Shown piece by piece: positions 12,719 through 20,128 of a stretch of 20,128 nt of DNA. Position 1 is the stretch's first letter. Every line of letters begins with the position of its first letter. The translations under genes were made by a program, and so were the position numbers. The notes under the pieces are model-generated. The model saw nothing but the letters and a program-made list of their open reading frames with translations. It searched no databases and had not been told where the DNA came from. The DNA is from Pseudomonadota bacterium. Its GTDB lineage: Bacteria; Desulfobacterota; Syntrophobacteria; Syntrophobacterales; Syntrophobacteraceae. The stretch covers positions 1 to 20,128 of the forward strand of contig JAEZXS010000379.1 of NCBI GenBank assembly GCA_023442755.1, in the 5' to 3' direction.

Positions 12719-13792
12719 GTGCGATTGACCCGTATTCTGGTTATTTCAATATTCCTGTCTGTGATCTGGCTGCCGTTCCTGCAGATGAAACTGCACTTCG
12801 TCCACGAATTCGAAGACCCGGAAAAGCGCGAACTCGCCCCCGCTCCCGAGTTGGCACTGAACAAACTTCCCGAACTGCCCGCCAGGTTCGAGTCGTTCTG
12901 GTCCGATAACTTCGGCCTGCGCCCCGACCTCATCAGGTGGAACAATATCATCCGGGTGAAGCTCCTGGACGTGTCTCCCATTCCGAGCGTCGTTCTCGGC
13001 AAGGACCAGTGGATGTTTTACTGTTCGGAAGCCTTGGACGACGGGAACACCTTTGACGATTACCGCGGGCTGTCTCCGCTTTCCGGACGGGAACTGGAGA
13101 AGATACGGCTAAGGCTGGAGGCAAACCGGGCGGAGTTCTCACGGCAAGGAATCCGGTATCTCGTAGTAGTGGTCCCGAACAAAAACACGATTTTCGGAGA
13201 ATACCTGCCCGCCGGAATCCGGAAAAGCGGCGCTCCCACACGCCTGGATCAGTTTATGGAATACATGGGCAGCCATTCCGACGTTGAAATCCTGGATCTT
13301 CGCAAGGCGATGTTCGAGGCTAAAAAGACCTGCCCGCCCTACTGGAAGACGGACTCGCACTGGAACAGCTACGGCGCTTACGTGGGGTACCGGGAAATCG
13401 CGCATCGCCTGGTCCGGGATTTTCCGGATATTCCTTCGGGGGATATCGCCGGGTCCGTGAAAGTCGAATCGTCTCCGCCGGGCGGCGATCTCGCCCAGAT
13501 GCTCTTCATGCAGGACGTGGTCTCCGAAGAAAACAACACGAAATTCGAACTGGTCGGAATGCCCGAAAAACCTCCGCTGCAAAAACTCATATTCCGGCAC
13601 GATTCCTTCGGCGACAATCTCTATCCCTATCTGAACAGGCTTTTCCGAAAAGTGATCAATATCGCTCCGTTTGCTCCCTATCGATTTGACGTCCTCGAAA
13701 GGGAACGCCCGGAAATTGTTCTGCACGTTTTTGCCGAAAGATACATTCCACAGGCTCTTCACGATGATTTCTTTTACAGGGAAGAGTCCTGA
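12719..13792 (+). CDS. AlgX/AlgJ-like (SGNH/DHHW-type) acetyltransferase partner
   Basis: The 357-aa protein starts at GTG 12719 (GGGCGG upstream) with an N-terminal signal anchor (about 4-22). Motifs: DNFGLRPDLIRW, LGKDQWMFY, VVVPNKNTIFGEYLP, KTDSHWNSYGAYVGY (D212 and H214, the catalytic Asp-x-His) and FRHDSFGDNLYPYL (S296, likely nucleophile). This is the pattern of AlgJ/AlgX-type SGNH-like proteins that pair with AlgI-type MBOATs. It would sit in the periplasm, tethered to the inner membrane, and complete acetyl transfer to the polysaccharide. It is probably co-transcribed with the AlgI-type gene (19-bp gap). Confidence 0.85.
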   Translation: MRLTRILVISIFLSVIWLPFLQMKLHFVHEFEDPEKRELAPAPELALNKLPELPARFESFWSDNFGLRPDLIRWNNIIRVKLLDVSPIPSVVLGKDQWMFYCSEALDDGNTFDDYRGLSPLSGRELEKIRLRLEANRAEFSRQGIRYLVVVVPNKNTIFGEYLPAGIRKSGAPTRLDQFMEYMGSHSDVEILDLRKAMFEAKKTCPPYWKTDSHWNSYGAYVGYREIAHRLVRDFPDIPSGDIAGSVKVESSPPGGDLAQMLFMQDVVSEENNTKFELVGMPEKPPLQKLIFRHDSFGDNLYPYLNRLFRKVINIAPFAPYRFDVLERERPEIVLHVFAERYIPQALHDDFFYREES

Positions 13793-13828
13793 GCGGGGCA
13801 ACGGGACTTAGGATGAGGAGGATTTACC

Positions 13829-14563
13829 ATGATCAGGATAGTGGCGTTGCTGTTTTTATTGTTGTTTGCGGTTCCTCTCTCGGTCTTTGCTCAGAATTTT
13901 GAGACGGATTCTTTCGAAACCTCCAGGGGAACCCTGAAAATAACCTTTATCGGCCATGGTTCGATCATGTTCGCCTTCGGCGGGGAAATCATCCATGTCG
14001 ATCCCTACAGCAACCTGGCGGATTACACGAAGCTGCCCAAAGCGGACCTTGTCCTCATAACGCACGAGCACCGGGACCATCTCGATATGAAAGCACTCGA
14101 AGCCGTGTGGAAGCCGGATACGATCCTGGTGGTCACCGAGGCGGGGTCGGGCAGCGTCAAAAAGGGGTTCGTGATGCACAACGGGGGAGTGCGGGAAGTC
14201 CTTGGGATCAAGATAGAGGCGGTGCCGGCGTACAACCTGGTTCATATGCGCAGCGAAGGGGTGCCGTTCCATCCGAAGGGCGCCGGAAACGGCTATGTGG
14301 TCACCTTTGGAGACAAACGGGTCTATATTGCGGGGGATACGGAGAATATCCCGGAGATGAAGGAACTCAAAAACATCGACATCGCGTTTCTGCCCATGAA
14401 CCTCCCCTATACCATGACGCCCGAAATGGTCGCGGACGCGGCCAAAAGCTTCAGGCCCCGGATTCTCTACCCCTATCACTATGGCGAGACCGACACGGCA
14501 AAGATCGTGGGTCTTCTGAAAGATGAGAAGGGAATGGAGGTTCGCATCCGGAAGATGCAGTGA
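13829..14563 (+). CDS. Exported metallo-beta-lactamase-fold hydrolase (UlaG-like)
   Basis: The 244-aa protein has a signal peptide (about 1-21, ending VFAQ). The MBL-fold motif THEHRDHLD carries H79, H81, D83 and H84. The later metal sites are AGDTENIP and YPYHYGETD. ITFIGHGSIMFAFGG at the start and the lack of a long C-terminal extension fit the UlaG-like/YtnP-type branch. It is probably periplasmic; the substrate is unknown. GAGGAGG lies 8 nt upstream of the ATG. It follows the AlgX-like gene by 36 bp, so a shared transcript is likely. Its stop is 13 bp from that of the convergent kinase gene. Confidence 0.88.
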   Translation: MIRIVALLFLLLFAVPLSVFAQNFETDSFETSRGTLKITFIGHGSIMFAFGGEIIHVDPYSNLADYTKLPKADLVLITHEHRDHLDMKALEAVWKPDTILVVTEAGSGSVKKGFVMHNGGVREVLGIKIEAVPAYNLVHMRSEGVPFHPKGAGNGYVVTFGDKRVYIAGDTENIPEMKELKNIDIAFLPMNLPYTMTPEMVADAAKSFRPRILYPYHYGETDTAKIVGLLKDEKGMEVRIRKMQ

Positions 14564-14576
14564 CGAAAGACCCGCA

Positions 14577-17500
14577 CTATCCGAATTTTCTGTTCAGCAC
14601 GGTCCTGACCGGCCAGGAGACGCGGACGGTCGTGCCCTGACCGGGGGCGGATTCGCAGGAGAATTTTCCCCCGGTGAGTTCGGCTCTTTCCCGCATGCTG
14701 GTCATTCCCAGTCCGCAGAACGCCTTCTGCCTGGCGGTCCGGTCGCGCAGGTCCAGCCCGGCGCCGTCGTCCGCAATAACCAGTTCGATGGAGTTGTCTT
14801 TCCTCGCCAGGGTGAGATCCACCCATTCGGCTCCGCTATGTTTTGCGACGTTGTTCAACGCCTCCTGGGAAATCCGGAATATGACCAGTTTCAGGCAGTC
14901 CGGAATATCCTGCTCGTCGATGGCGGTTTCGACCTCGACGTGGTGCTTCGGGTAGAGGTCTACGAACTCGCGGCAGAACCATCTCAGGGTGGCGATCACC
15001 CCCATTGAATCGAGCATGGTCGGCCTCAGCCCCATGTAGATGGACCGGGTCTCTTCGATTGAACGCTGGAGGATGGGGATAAACATCCGGAGCCGTTCTA
15101 TGAGATGCTCGCTATCTCTGGTTCCGTTTGTCTGTATGATCGTCTCCACCCAGAACTTGAGGGCGGCGAAAGTCTGACCGATGGTGTCGTGAAGCTCCGC
15201 CGCGACGCGCTTCCTTTCTTCCTCCTGGACCGCCAGCAGCCTTGCGGGTACGGACCGGAGCTTGCTTTCCGACTCCCGGAGGGCATGTATCGCCTTCCGG
15301 CGCTCTTCGATTTCCGCCCGAAGCTCCGCATTGGCCTTCTCCAGGGCCAGGGTGCGCTCGCGTACGCGTTCCTCCAGTTCGTCGTTGGCTTTCCGGAGCT
15401 GGTCTTCCGCCTGCTTGCGCGCGGTGATATCCGCGACGGCCTCAGCTATGCCGATGATCGAACCGTTCAACTGGACCGGGTACCAGTTCTCTATCCAGCA
15501 GCGTTTGCCCGTATGCGGCGTCTCGCAGCTCGTTTCCACGTTGAGCACCGGTTCTCCGGTATCCAGGATTTTCTGTAATGCCGACATCATGTTCCGGATC
15601 GCCTCGGAGCAGGGCAGCAGTTCATCCGGCCTTTTCCCGAGGTGTTCCGAAATGGAAAAACCGTTCTTGGCGGCGAGCGCATCGTTGAGTTTCACCCACC
15701 GCAGGTCTCTGTCCCAGAAACCCAGACCTATCGGAGCGGATTCGCACATGGAATCCAGCAGGGCTACCGTCTCCTCTTTCTGACGCACCGCTTCCAGCAG
15801 TTCGATTTCCATTTCCTTCCTGGAGGTGATGTCTTCGAGCATGGGGAGGAAGCAGATGGGTTTCCCCCGGGCATCCTTCATCATCCTGACGGAGAGTCTG
15901 AGCCAGAGGACCCTGCCGTCTTTGCGGATATAGCGCTTGTCTTCCTGGAACTGTTCGATCTCGCCCGCAAGGATCTTCCGGGCGCACTCCAAGTTGAGCA
16001 ATACGTCATCCGGATGAATTATGTTCGGGAAGTGCATCGCAAGCAGTTCCTCCCGGGAATAGCCCAGGATGCGGCAAAGTTCGTTATTGACTCTCAGGAA
16101 CCTGTAATCCCGCCCGATAATGGCCGCGCCTATCGGTGCCTGGTCGAAGGTCAGCCTGAAATATTCCTCGCTCACCCTCAGGGCCGCCTCGGTTTCCTTG
16201 CGCCCGGAGATGTCCCTCAGCAGGCCGACGAAGCCTATGAGATTTTCCCGCGAATCGCGGACGCCGGCGATGAGGACCTCGGCCGGAAAGGTGGTGCCGT
16301 CCTTGCGCCGGTATTGGCATTCGAACAACCGCCCATTCGAAGGGTTGTCTCGGTCGAAATATGTTCTGCCGACGGCCTCGAAATCGCTTTCGTCGGAGAA
16401 GAAACGCCTGGTCGACCCACCTGTGAGTTCGTCCGGCGTATAGCCGAACATGTGCGTAGTCGCCGGGTTTACCGCATGGATGATGCGATCGGTATCCACG
16501 AATATCATGGCGTCGGGGATAGAGTTGAAGATGGCCTCGAGCTGCGCTTTGCTCCGATTCAGTTCCTCGGACATGTAATGGAGGGCTGCGTGCAATTCCC
16601 GGATCTCGGTCGGCCCCGATGTCTTTACGCAGGACCCGTCCCGGCCGTGTGCAAGAGCCAGGGCATGCTTTTTCAGCCTTTGGACCGGCGTGCCTATCGT
16701 CCGGGCTACCAGGAGCGCAAGGATCATGGAGCAAAGCACGACGAGCGAAAAGAGTTGCGCATCTCGCAGAAGGGCTGAATAGATCGGCCTTATGGCCCGG
16801 GCTTCCAGCCTTTCCGCATTTGCCGCCCAACCCAGACTATCCACGGGAACGCTTGCCAGCATGATCGTGCCGAGGCCGTCAGGCCGGTTCGTAACAGTAG
16901 CGAGTTCCCTGCCTTCCAGCGCCTGTTTCAAGCTGGGCATCGCGCTGCCCCATTCCCTCTGCTCCCAGCTCAGGTTTATGTATGGATACCGGAACACAAG
17001 GACCCCGTTCCGGTCGATAAGGCTGATCGCTCCTTCATGAGGACGTTCGATCCCCAGCATTCGGTGCAGTGTTTCCGGGGCTACGACGGCGACCACCACG
17101 CCGAGCAGAGAGCCCTGATCATTCCGGACTCCTCGGCTGATGGTGAAGAAGGGATTGTCATCCGATTCGGGACGAATGAGGTTGCTCAGCCAGCTCTCAT
17201 GGCCTGCTGCAATGGTGCGGAAGTAGGTCCTCTGTGAGATATCCACGCCGAGCGATCCGGGATTGCTCGATGCGAGCACAACTCCGTCCGGGCCGACCCA
17301 GCTGAATTCGCGTACGCTGCCGTTGAACTTGGCGCTTTTGGAAAGAAGGCGCTTCAGGTCATGCGGCAACAGGGGAGCCATGGCGGCGATTCCTATGGAG
17401 AGTTCCTGGTTCAGGATATCGCCCACAAATGTTTCGAACGCCTTAGAAACCGCGCGGGCAAGCTCGAGGTTTGTCTGCAATTCCTGATCGCGCCGGGTTT

Positions 17501-17627
17501 GAAAGCGGTCCCAATAAAAGTACGTCTGGATTAAAAGAATGGGTGCGAGAACGGCACATAACAGCAGGAATAATCTCCCCGTCGTGCTTTGGATGCGTCT
17601 TGTGGCTGACGACCCTTTGAATATCAT
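14577..17627 (-). CDS. Membrane multi-PAS sensor histidine kinase of the NarX/DegS (HisKA_3) class
   Basis: The 1016-aa protein: TM1 about 18-38; double-Cache-like extracellular sensor about 45-280 (with FSWVGPDGVVLASSNP and SQRTYFRTI); TM2 about 291-311; HAMP-like about 312-360. Three PAS domains follow: about 361-480 (ending LLRDISGRKE), 485-605 and 620-738 (ending VADITARKQ). A long coiled coil spans about 740-800, then the HisKA_3 dimerisation box ERKRVAAELHDTIGQTF with phospho-acceptor H813. The ATPase boxes are ISQEALNNVAKHSGA, IADDGAGLD and CGLGMTSMRERAELTGGKF. All catalytic parts are present. The class normally signals to a NarL/LuxR-type response regulator, but none is encoded in this window. 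A GAGG ribosome binding site lies about 9 nt before the ATG. It is convergent with the MBL gene. Confidence 0.93.
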   Translation of the reverse strand: MIFKGSSATRRIQSTTGRLFLLLCAVLAPILLIQTYFYWDRFQTRRDQELQTNLELARAVSKAFETFVGDILNQELSIGIAAMAPLLPHDLKRLLSKSAKFNGSVREFSWVGPDGVVLASSNPGSLGVDISQRTYFRTIAAGHESWLSNLIRPESDDNPFFTISRGVRNDQGSLLGVVVAVVAPETLHRMLGIERPHEGAISLIDRNGVLVFRYPYINLSWEQREWGSAMPSLKQALEGRELATVTNRPDGLGTIMLASVPVDSLGWAANAERLEARAIRPIYSALLRDAQLFSLVVLCSMILALLVARTIGTPVQRLKKHALALAHGRDGSCVKTSGPTEIRELHAALHYMSEELNRSKAQLEAIFNSIPDAMIFVDTDRIIHAVNPATTHMFGYTPDELTGGSTRRFFSDESDFEAVGRTYFDRDNPSNGRLFECQYRRKDGTTFPAEVLIAGVRDSRENLIGFVGLLRDISGRKETEAALRVSEEYFRLTFDQAPIGAAIIGRDYRFLRVNNELCRILGYSREELLAMHFPNIIHPDDVLLNLECARKILAGEIEQFQEDKRYIRKDGRVLWLRLSVRMMKDARGKPICFLPMLEDITSRKEMEIELLEAVRQKEETVALLDSMCESAPIGLGFWDRDLRWVKLNDALAAKNGFSISEHLGKRPDELLPCSEAIRNMMSALQKILDTGEPVLNVETSCETPHTGKRCWIENWYPVQLNGSIIGIAEAVADITARKQAEDQLRKANDELEERVRERTLALEKANAELRAEIEERRKAIHALRESESKLRSVPARLLAVQEEERKRVAAELHDTIGQTFAALKFWVETIIQTNGTRDSEHLIERLRMFIPILQRSIEETRSIYMGLRPTMLDSMGVIATLRWFCREFVDLYPKHHVEVETAIDEQDIPDCLKLVIFRISQEALNNVAKHSGAEWVDLTLARKDNSIELVIADDGAGLDLRDRTARQKAFCGLGMTSMRERAELTGGKFSCESAPGQGTTVRVSWPVRTVLNRKFG

Positions 17628-17913
17628 TAGAAATACCTCGGAAAAGATCCAAAATGCAAAATCGGGGAGGCCCAGTAGAATTGCAATAACCGCAAGGCGT
17701 TCAGAAGGTGATGGTGTTTTGCTGGTCTAGTGATAACAATTTTTGAATTGCAAGGAAAGACTTATGCTAATTCGGTGAGGTTGTTTGCGTTTTGTAGAAT
17801 AGACATTCTCGTCAGGAAAAGAATGGATACAATACATATATAGTAGGAAAAGATATCTGCGGACGCTGCGGCTCCGGTATCTCAAACCTCGATATATACG
17901 CGAAACGCTCTCG

Positions 17914-17949
17914 GCTTCCCATGGAAGCGTGCTCTTCCCCGGCGGGGAA
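17914..17949. terminator. Two tandem hairpins after the small secreted-protein gene
   Basis: GCTTCC-CAT-GGAAGC (17914-17928) and TTCCCC-GGC-GGGGAA (17935-17949) are both perfect 6-bp stems with 3-nt loops. They lie 18-54 bp past the stop of the minus-strand gene at 17968. No T run follows, so termination is only suggested by position. The rest of 17628-17967 is AT-rich and holds the kinase upstream region; no gene or clear promoter was found there. Confidence 0.35.
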
Positions 17950-17967
17950 CTGGTGTGCGGGGGAGGA

Positions 17968-18327
17968 CTATTTCTGTTCCGGCCCGGGCTTTTTCAGATC
18001 CATGCGGATCATGGAAGCCGGTGCATACATGTACCTGGCATCGCCTTTTACAAAAAAGCGTAGGATCGGACCGGCTTCGGGGTCATCCGCCACGCCGGGG
18101 TCGATTTCCACCTCCTGGCCGGTTTCCATCGGCTGGCACTGCCCCTGTTCGACAAGGTTGCGGACCTTTGCCGCGTCCCTGGCGGAGAGATCAATTTTCA
18201 GCAGTTTTGCATTATGTACCGAGGTACATGCATACGCATTCTGATCCATATGCCCTTTACTCTCCTGGGCACACGCAATCGAGGGAGACATAAGAAATAT
18301 CAAAGCAAGCAAAACACTAATCTTCAT
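17968..18327 (-). CDS. Small secreted protein of unknown function
   Basis: The 119-aa protein has a clear signal peptide (about 1-20, ending IACA). The mature part (about 99 aa) has two Cys, C34 and C64, which could form a disulfide. It also has an acidic stretch EVEIDPGVADDPEAG and a C-terminal MYAPASMIRM strand. I recognise no family. A strong GAGGAG ribosome binding site lies 6 nt upstream and a promoter candidate lies at 18349-18378. Because of that promoter it may be transcribed apart from the MFS gene 87 bp upstream. Confidence 0.65.
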   Translation of the reverse strand: MKISVLLALIFLMSPSIACAQESKGHMDQNAYACTSVHNAKLLKIDLSARDAAKVRNLVEQGQCQPMETGQEVEIDPGVADDPEAGPILRFFVKGDARYMYAPASMIRMDLKKPGPEQK

Positions 18328-18348
18328 ATATTAACTCCTCGGATCGAT

Positions 18349-18378
18349 CTTATACTACAGTAAACAGTGTATTTTGAA
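18349..18378 (-). promoter_or_regulatory. Promoter candidate for the small secreted-protein gene
   Basis: On the minus strand, TTCAAA (18378-18373) and TATAAG (18354-18349) are 18 bp apart, about 22 bp before the ATG at 18327. Confidence 0.4.
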
Positions 18379-18414
18379 AGGCTCTGTTCCTGCCGGTGAG
18401 GTGCTGATGCGGGG

Positions 18415-19716
18415 TTAGATGTTATCCAGCCGGTTTTCACGGATAATGCCCATCCGGATGTAGATCGGTCGTACCAGCCGGCGCATTGCAGGAAGCCTGC
18501 GCGCAAACAGGATCGAACCTGCTATGCAGCAGACGCCGCCAGCGAGAACTGTATTCTGGGCGCCCACCTTGCTCGCCAGGGCGCCGTAGAGAAGGTTCCC
18601 GAACGGGACCATGCCCATGAAGGCCATCGTATAGAAACTCATCACCCTCCCGCGCTTGTCCTCGTCAACGATTGTCTGAAGAATCGAATTGCTCGACGTC
18701 AGCGTGACCATCATGCCGAAACCCGTGAAAAGGAGCAGGACGAGCGAAATCCCGAACCAGGTGGAATGGGAAAAGATCACAATGGCTCCTCCAAGCACCG
18801 AAGATGCGATGACCAGCATCCTGCCCAGGCCGGCAACGCTTTTACGGGAGGCCAGGAAGATCGCCCCGGAAAAGGCTCCTATGCCGGTCGCTCCCATCAG
18901 GTAACCCAGAGTATGGGAGTCCCCGTGGAAAATATCCTTGGCGAAGACCGGCAGGAGCACCACATAGGGCATTGCCAGAAGGCTGGTGAATGCGAGGAGG
19001 ATTACTATGGACCTGATAGGCGGAAACCCGAATGCGTAGGAGATGCCCTCTTTCATCGCGGAGAGGAACTGGGGCTGTTTGCCCTCCGTGCGTATCGGAT
19101 TTATGCGCATGAGCAGCAGGCCTGTGATGACGGCGATGTAGCTTGCGGCGTTCAGTGAAAAGCAGATGCCTTCACCGGCTACGGCGATGATGATGCCGGC
19201 AATGGGAGGTCCGATCATTCTCGCGACGTGCACCATCGAAGAGTTCAGGGCTATGGCGTTTCCGAGCAGTTTCTTGTCCTCCACCATATGGATGACGAAG
19301 GACTGGCGTGTGGGCATGTCGAAGGCGTTCACCAGGCCGATAAAAAGGGAGAGGATCAGGATGTGGTGCATCTGTATGCTTCCGCTCATCACCAGGGCGG
19401 CGAGCGCGGAGGCCTGCAGCATGGAAAGGGCCTGCGTGAACAGGAGCACGCGATGCCGGTTCCACCTGTCGACCAGCACGCCGGCAAAGGGCGCCACGAA
19501 AAAGGAGGGAACCTGCCCCGCGAATGCCATCAGGCCCAGGAGGAAGGGGGAGCCGGTCAGGCGGTATACCAGCCAGCTGATTGCGGTCTGCTGCATCCAC
19601 GTGCCGATGAGGGATATGCATTGCCCCATGAAGAAAAGGCGATAGTTTCTGGACCGGAATGCCCGAAAAATATTATTGAAATGGTTTGTCTCGCTGTCGA
19701 AACCGTTTCGTTCCAC
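18415..19716 (-). CDS. MFS-type exporter (EntS-like, MFS_3 family)
   Basis: The 433-aa polytopic protein starts at GTG 19716 (AAGGAA about 8 nt upstream). It reads FRAFRSRNYRLFFMGQCISL at the N-terminus, then GTWMQQTAISWLVYRLTGSPFLLG. The motif-A-like loop PFAGVLVDRWNRHRVLL lies between TM2 and TM3, and FDMPTRQSFVIHMV and NSSMVHVARMIGPPIAG follow. These match the MFS_3 branch that includes enterobactin exporter EntS. About twelve hydrophobic segments are visible, and the central loop (about 215-225) is basic. The substrate is not readable. It probably exports a small molecule by proton antiport. Its neighbours give no biosynthetic clue. Confidence 0.9.
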   Translation of the reverse strand: MERNGFDSETNHFNNIFRAFRSRNYRLFFMGQCISLIGTWMQQTAISWLVYRLTGSPFLLGLMAFAGQVPSFFVAPFAGVLVDRWNRHRVLLFTQALSMLQASALAALVMSGSIQMHHILILSLFIGLVNAFDMPTRQSFVIHMVEDKKLLGNAIALNSSMVHVARMIGPPIAGIIIAVAGEGICFSLNAASYIAVITGLLLMRINPIRTEGKQPQFLSAMKEGISYAFGFPPIRSIVILLAFTSLLAMPYVVLLPVFAKDIFHGDSHTLGYLMGATGIGAFSGAIFLASRKSVAGLGRMLVIASSVLGGAIVIFSHSTWFGISLVLLLFTGFGMMVTLTSSNSILQTIVDEDKRGRVMSFYTMAFMGMVPFGNLLYGALASKVGAQNTVLAGGVCCIAGSILFARRLPAMRRLVRPIYIRMGIIRENRLDNI

Positions 19717-19761
19717 CTGAGAATTCCTTAAACTCCTTTGAAGAGAGGCAGCTGCAGCGGG

Positions 19762-19774
19762 GGGCTTTCAGCCC
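19762..19774. repeat. Short hairpin upstream of the MFS gene, GGGCT-TTC-AGCCC
   Basis: A 5-bp stem between the HepT-like stop (19844) and the MFS start (19716). On the minus strand a TTTTT run precedes rather than follows the stem, so it is not a canonical terminator. Confidence 0.25.
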
Positions 19775-19843
19775 AAAAACTGAGAGCAAAAGGCTGGAAT
19801 TTACCAGTGATTCTCTCAATGTATTTTCTTTTTCTTTGGTTTT

Positions 19844-20128
19844 CTATTGGTCGCTCAGATCTGCCGTGAATTCCGCAAAAGTAGTCAACTCCGAGCGCAG
19901 CTTTGACCATAAGTCAGGCAACTCCAGAATCAGTTTGCTCATGCGGTCTGGCAGGAGGTTAATCGTGTAGACATTGCGGATGAGGTGACGAAAGCGTCGG
20001 AATTCATCCAATTGGACGATGATTCGTGTAGAGACAACGGCAGGTCTTATACCTTCGACCTCTCGCCCCATCTGGAGCAGCAAATCGCGATGCCAAACCT
20101 CACTTGAAGGGAAAGAATGGTCCAGGCG
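19844..20128 (-). CDS. HepT-like (HEPN-type) toxin-family protein, C-terminal part, 5' end beyond window
   Basis: From the right edge the frame is open for 94 codons to TAG at 19846-19844. It reads RLDHSFPSSEVWHRDLLLQM, then GREVEGIRPAVVS, then LDEFRRFRHLIRNVY, then LLPDRMSKLILELPDLWSKL and RSELTTFAEFTADL. The RFRH.-RN.Y helix followed by LPDLW..LR.EL..F is what I associate with HepT-like ribonuclease toxins, which normally pair with a MntA-type nucleotidyltransferase antitoxin. The Met at 20083 is internal; the true start is to the right. The partner gene would also lie outside the window. Assignment is from sequence pattern only. Confidence 0.65.
   Translation of the reverse strand, partial: RLDHSFPSSEVWHRDLLLQMGREVEGIRPAVVSTRIIVQLDEFRRFRHLIRNVYTINLLPDRMSKLILELPDLWSKLRSELTTFAEFTADLSDQ

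Noticed and set aside
15642..16778. 378-aa plus-strand ORF
   Set aside because: It is antisense to the multi-PAS kinase and has no domain signal.

Overview
The window looks like chromosomal DNA of a GC-rich (by eye, high-50s percent) Gram-negative bacterium. Deltaproteobacteria/Desulfobacterota (Syntrophobacter- or Geobacter-like) are the best guess. The basis is a multi-PAS sensor kinase repertoire, a diguanylate cyclase, a CxxCH cytochrome c, a MucR/Ros-type regulator, an AlgI/AlgX-type acetylation pair and remnants of a branched-chain amino acid (Liv) transporter. This placement is inference. No rRNA, tRNA, CRISPR array, phage module or intact transposase was seen.

Layout. (1) 1-1214, minus strand: a collapsed Liv operon. 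A short unknown leader, a LivK fragment with a one-base insertion, the C-terminal tail of a LivF-type ATPase and an M20 metallopeptidase (running off the left edge) lie in one uninterrupted reading frame. (2) 1352-3047: a divergent pair, a secreted HExxH metallopeptidase with a C-terminal membrane anchor (minus) and a secreted nuclease of the staphylococcal nuclease fold (plus). (3) 3048-8034, plus strand: a signalling block with a MucR/Ros-like zinc-finger regulator, a PAS-GGDEF diguanylate cyclase and a hybrid histidine kinase. (4) 8035-8426: a gene-free block packed with hairpins, including REP-like units and a widespread palindromic repeat. (5) 8427-10843, minus strand: a two-gene operon for an FG-GAP beta-propeller and a c-type cytochrome, with a recognisable promoter. 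(6) 11254-14563, plus strand: an AlgI-type MBOAT acyltransferase, an AlgX/AlgJ-like SGNH protein and a periplasmic metallo-beta-lactamase-fold protein. (7) 14577-17627, minus strand: an orphan three-PAS NarL-type histidine kinase. (8) 17968-19716, minus strand: a small secreted protein and an MFS exporter. (9) 19844-20128, minus strand: the C-terminal part of a HepT-like toxin-family protein, cut by the right edge.

How the genes fit together: the signalling genes suggest control of surface behaviour by c-di-GMP and phosphorelay. The AlgI/AlgX pair would O-acetylate an exported polysaccharide. The propeller/cytochrome pair may act in the periplasm or at the surface in redox chemistry. The links between blocks are inferred from proximity only. 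The observations most worth checking are the four-part chimeric reading frame, the nuclease with its catalytic Glu replaced by Arg, the -10 box inside a perfect palindrome ahead of the MucR-like gene, and the intergenic hairpin array.
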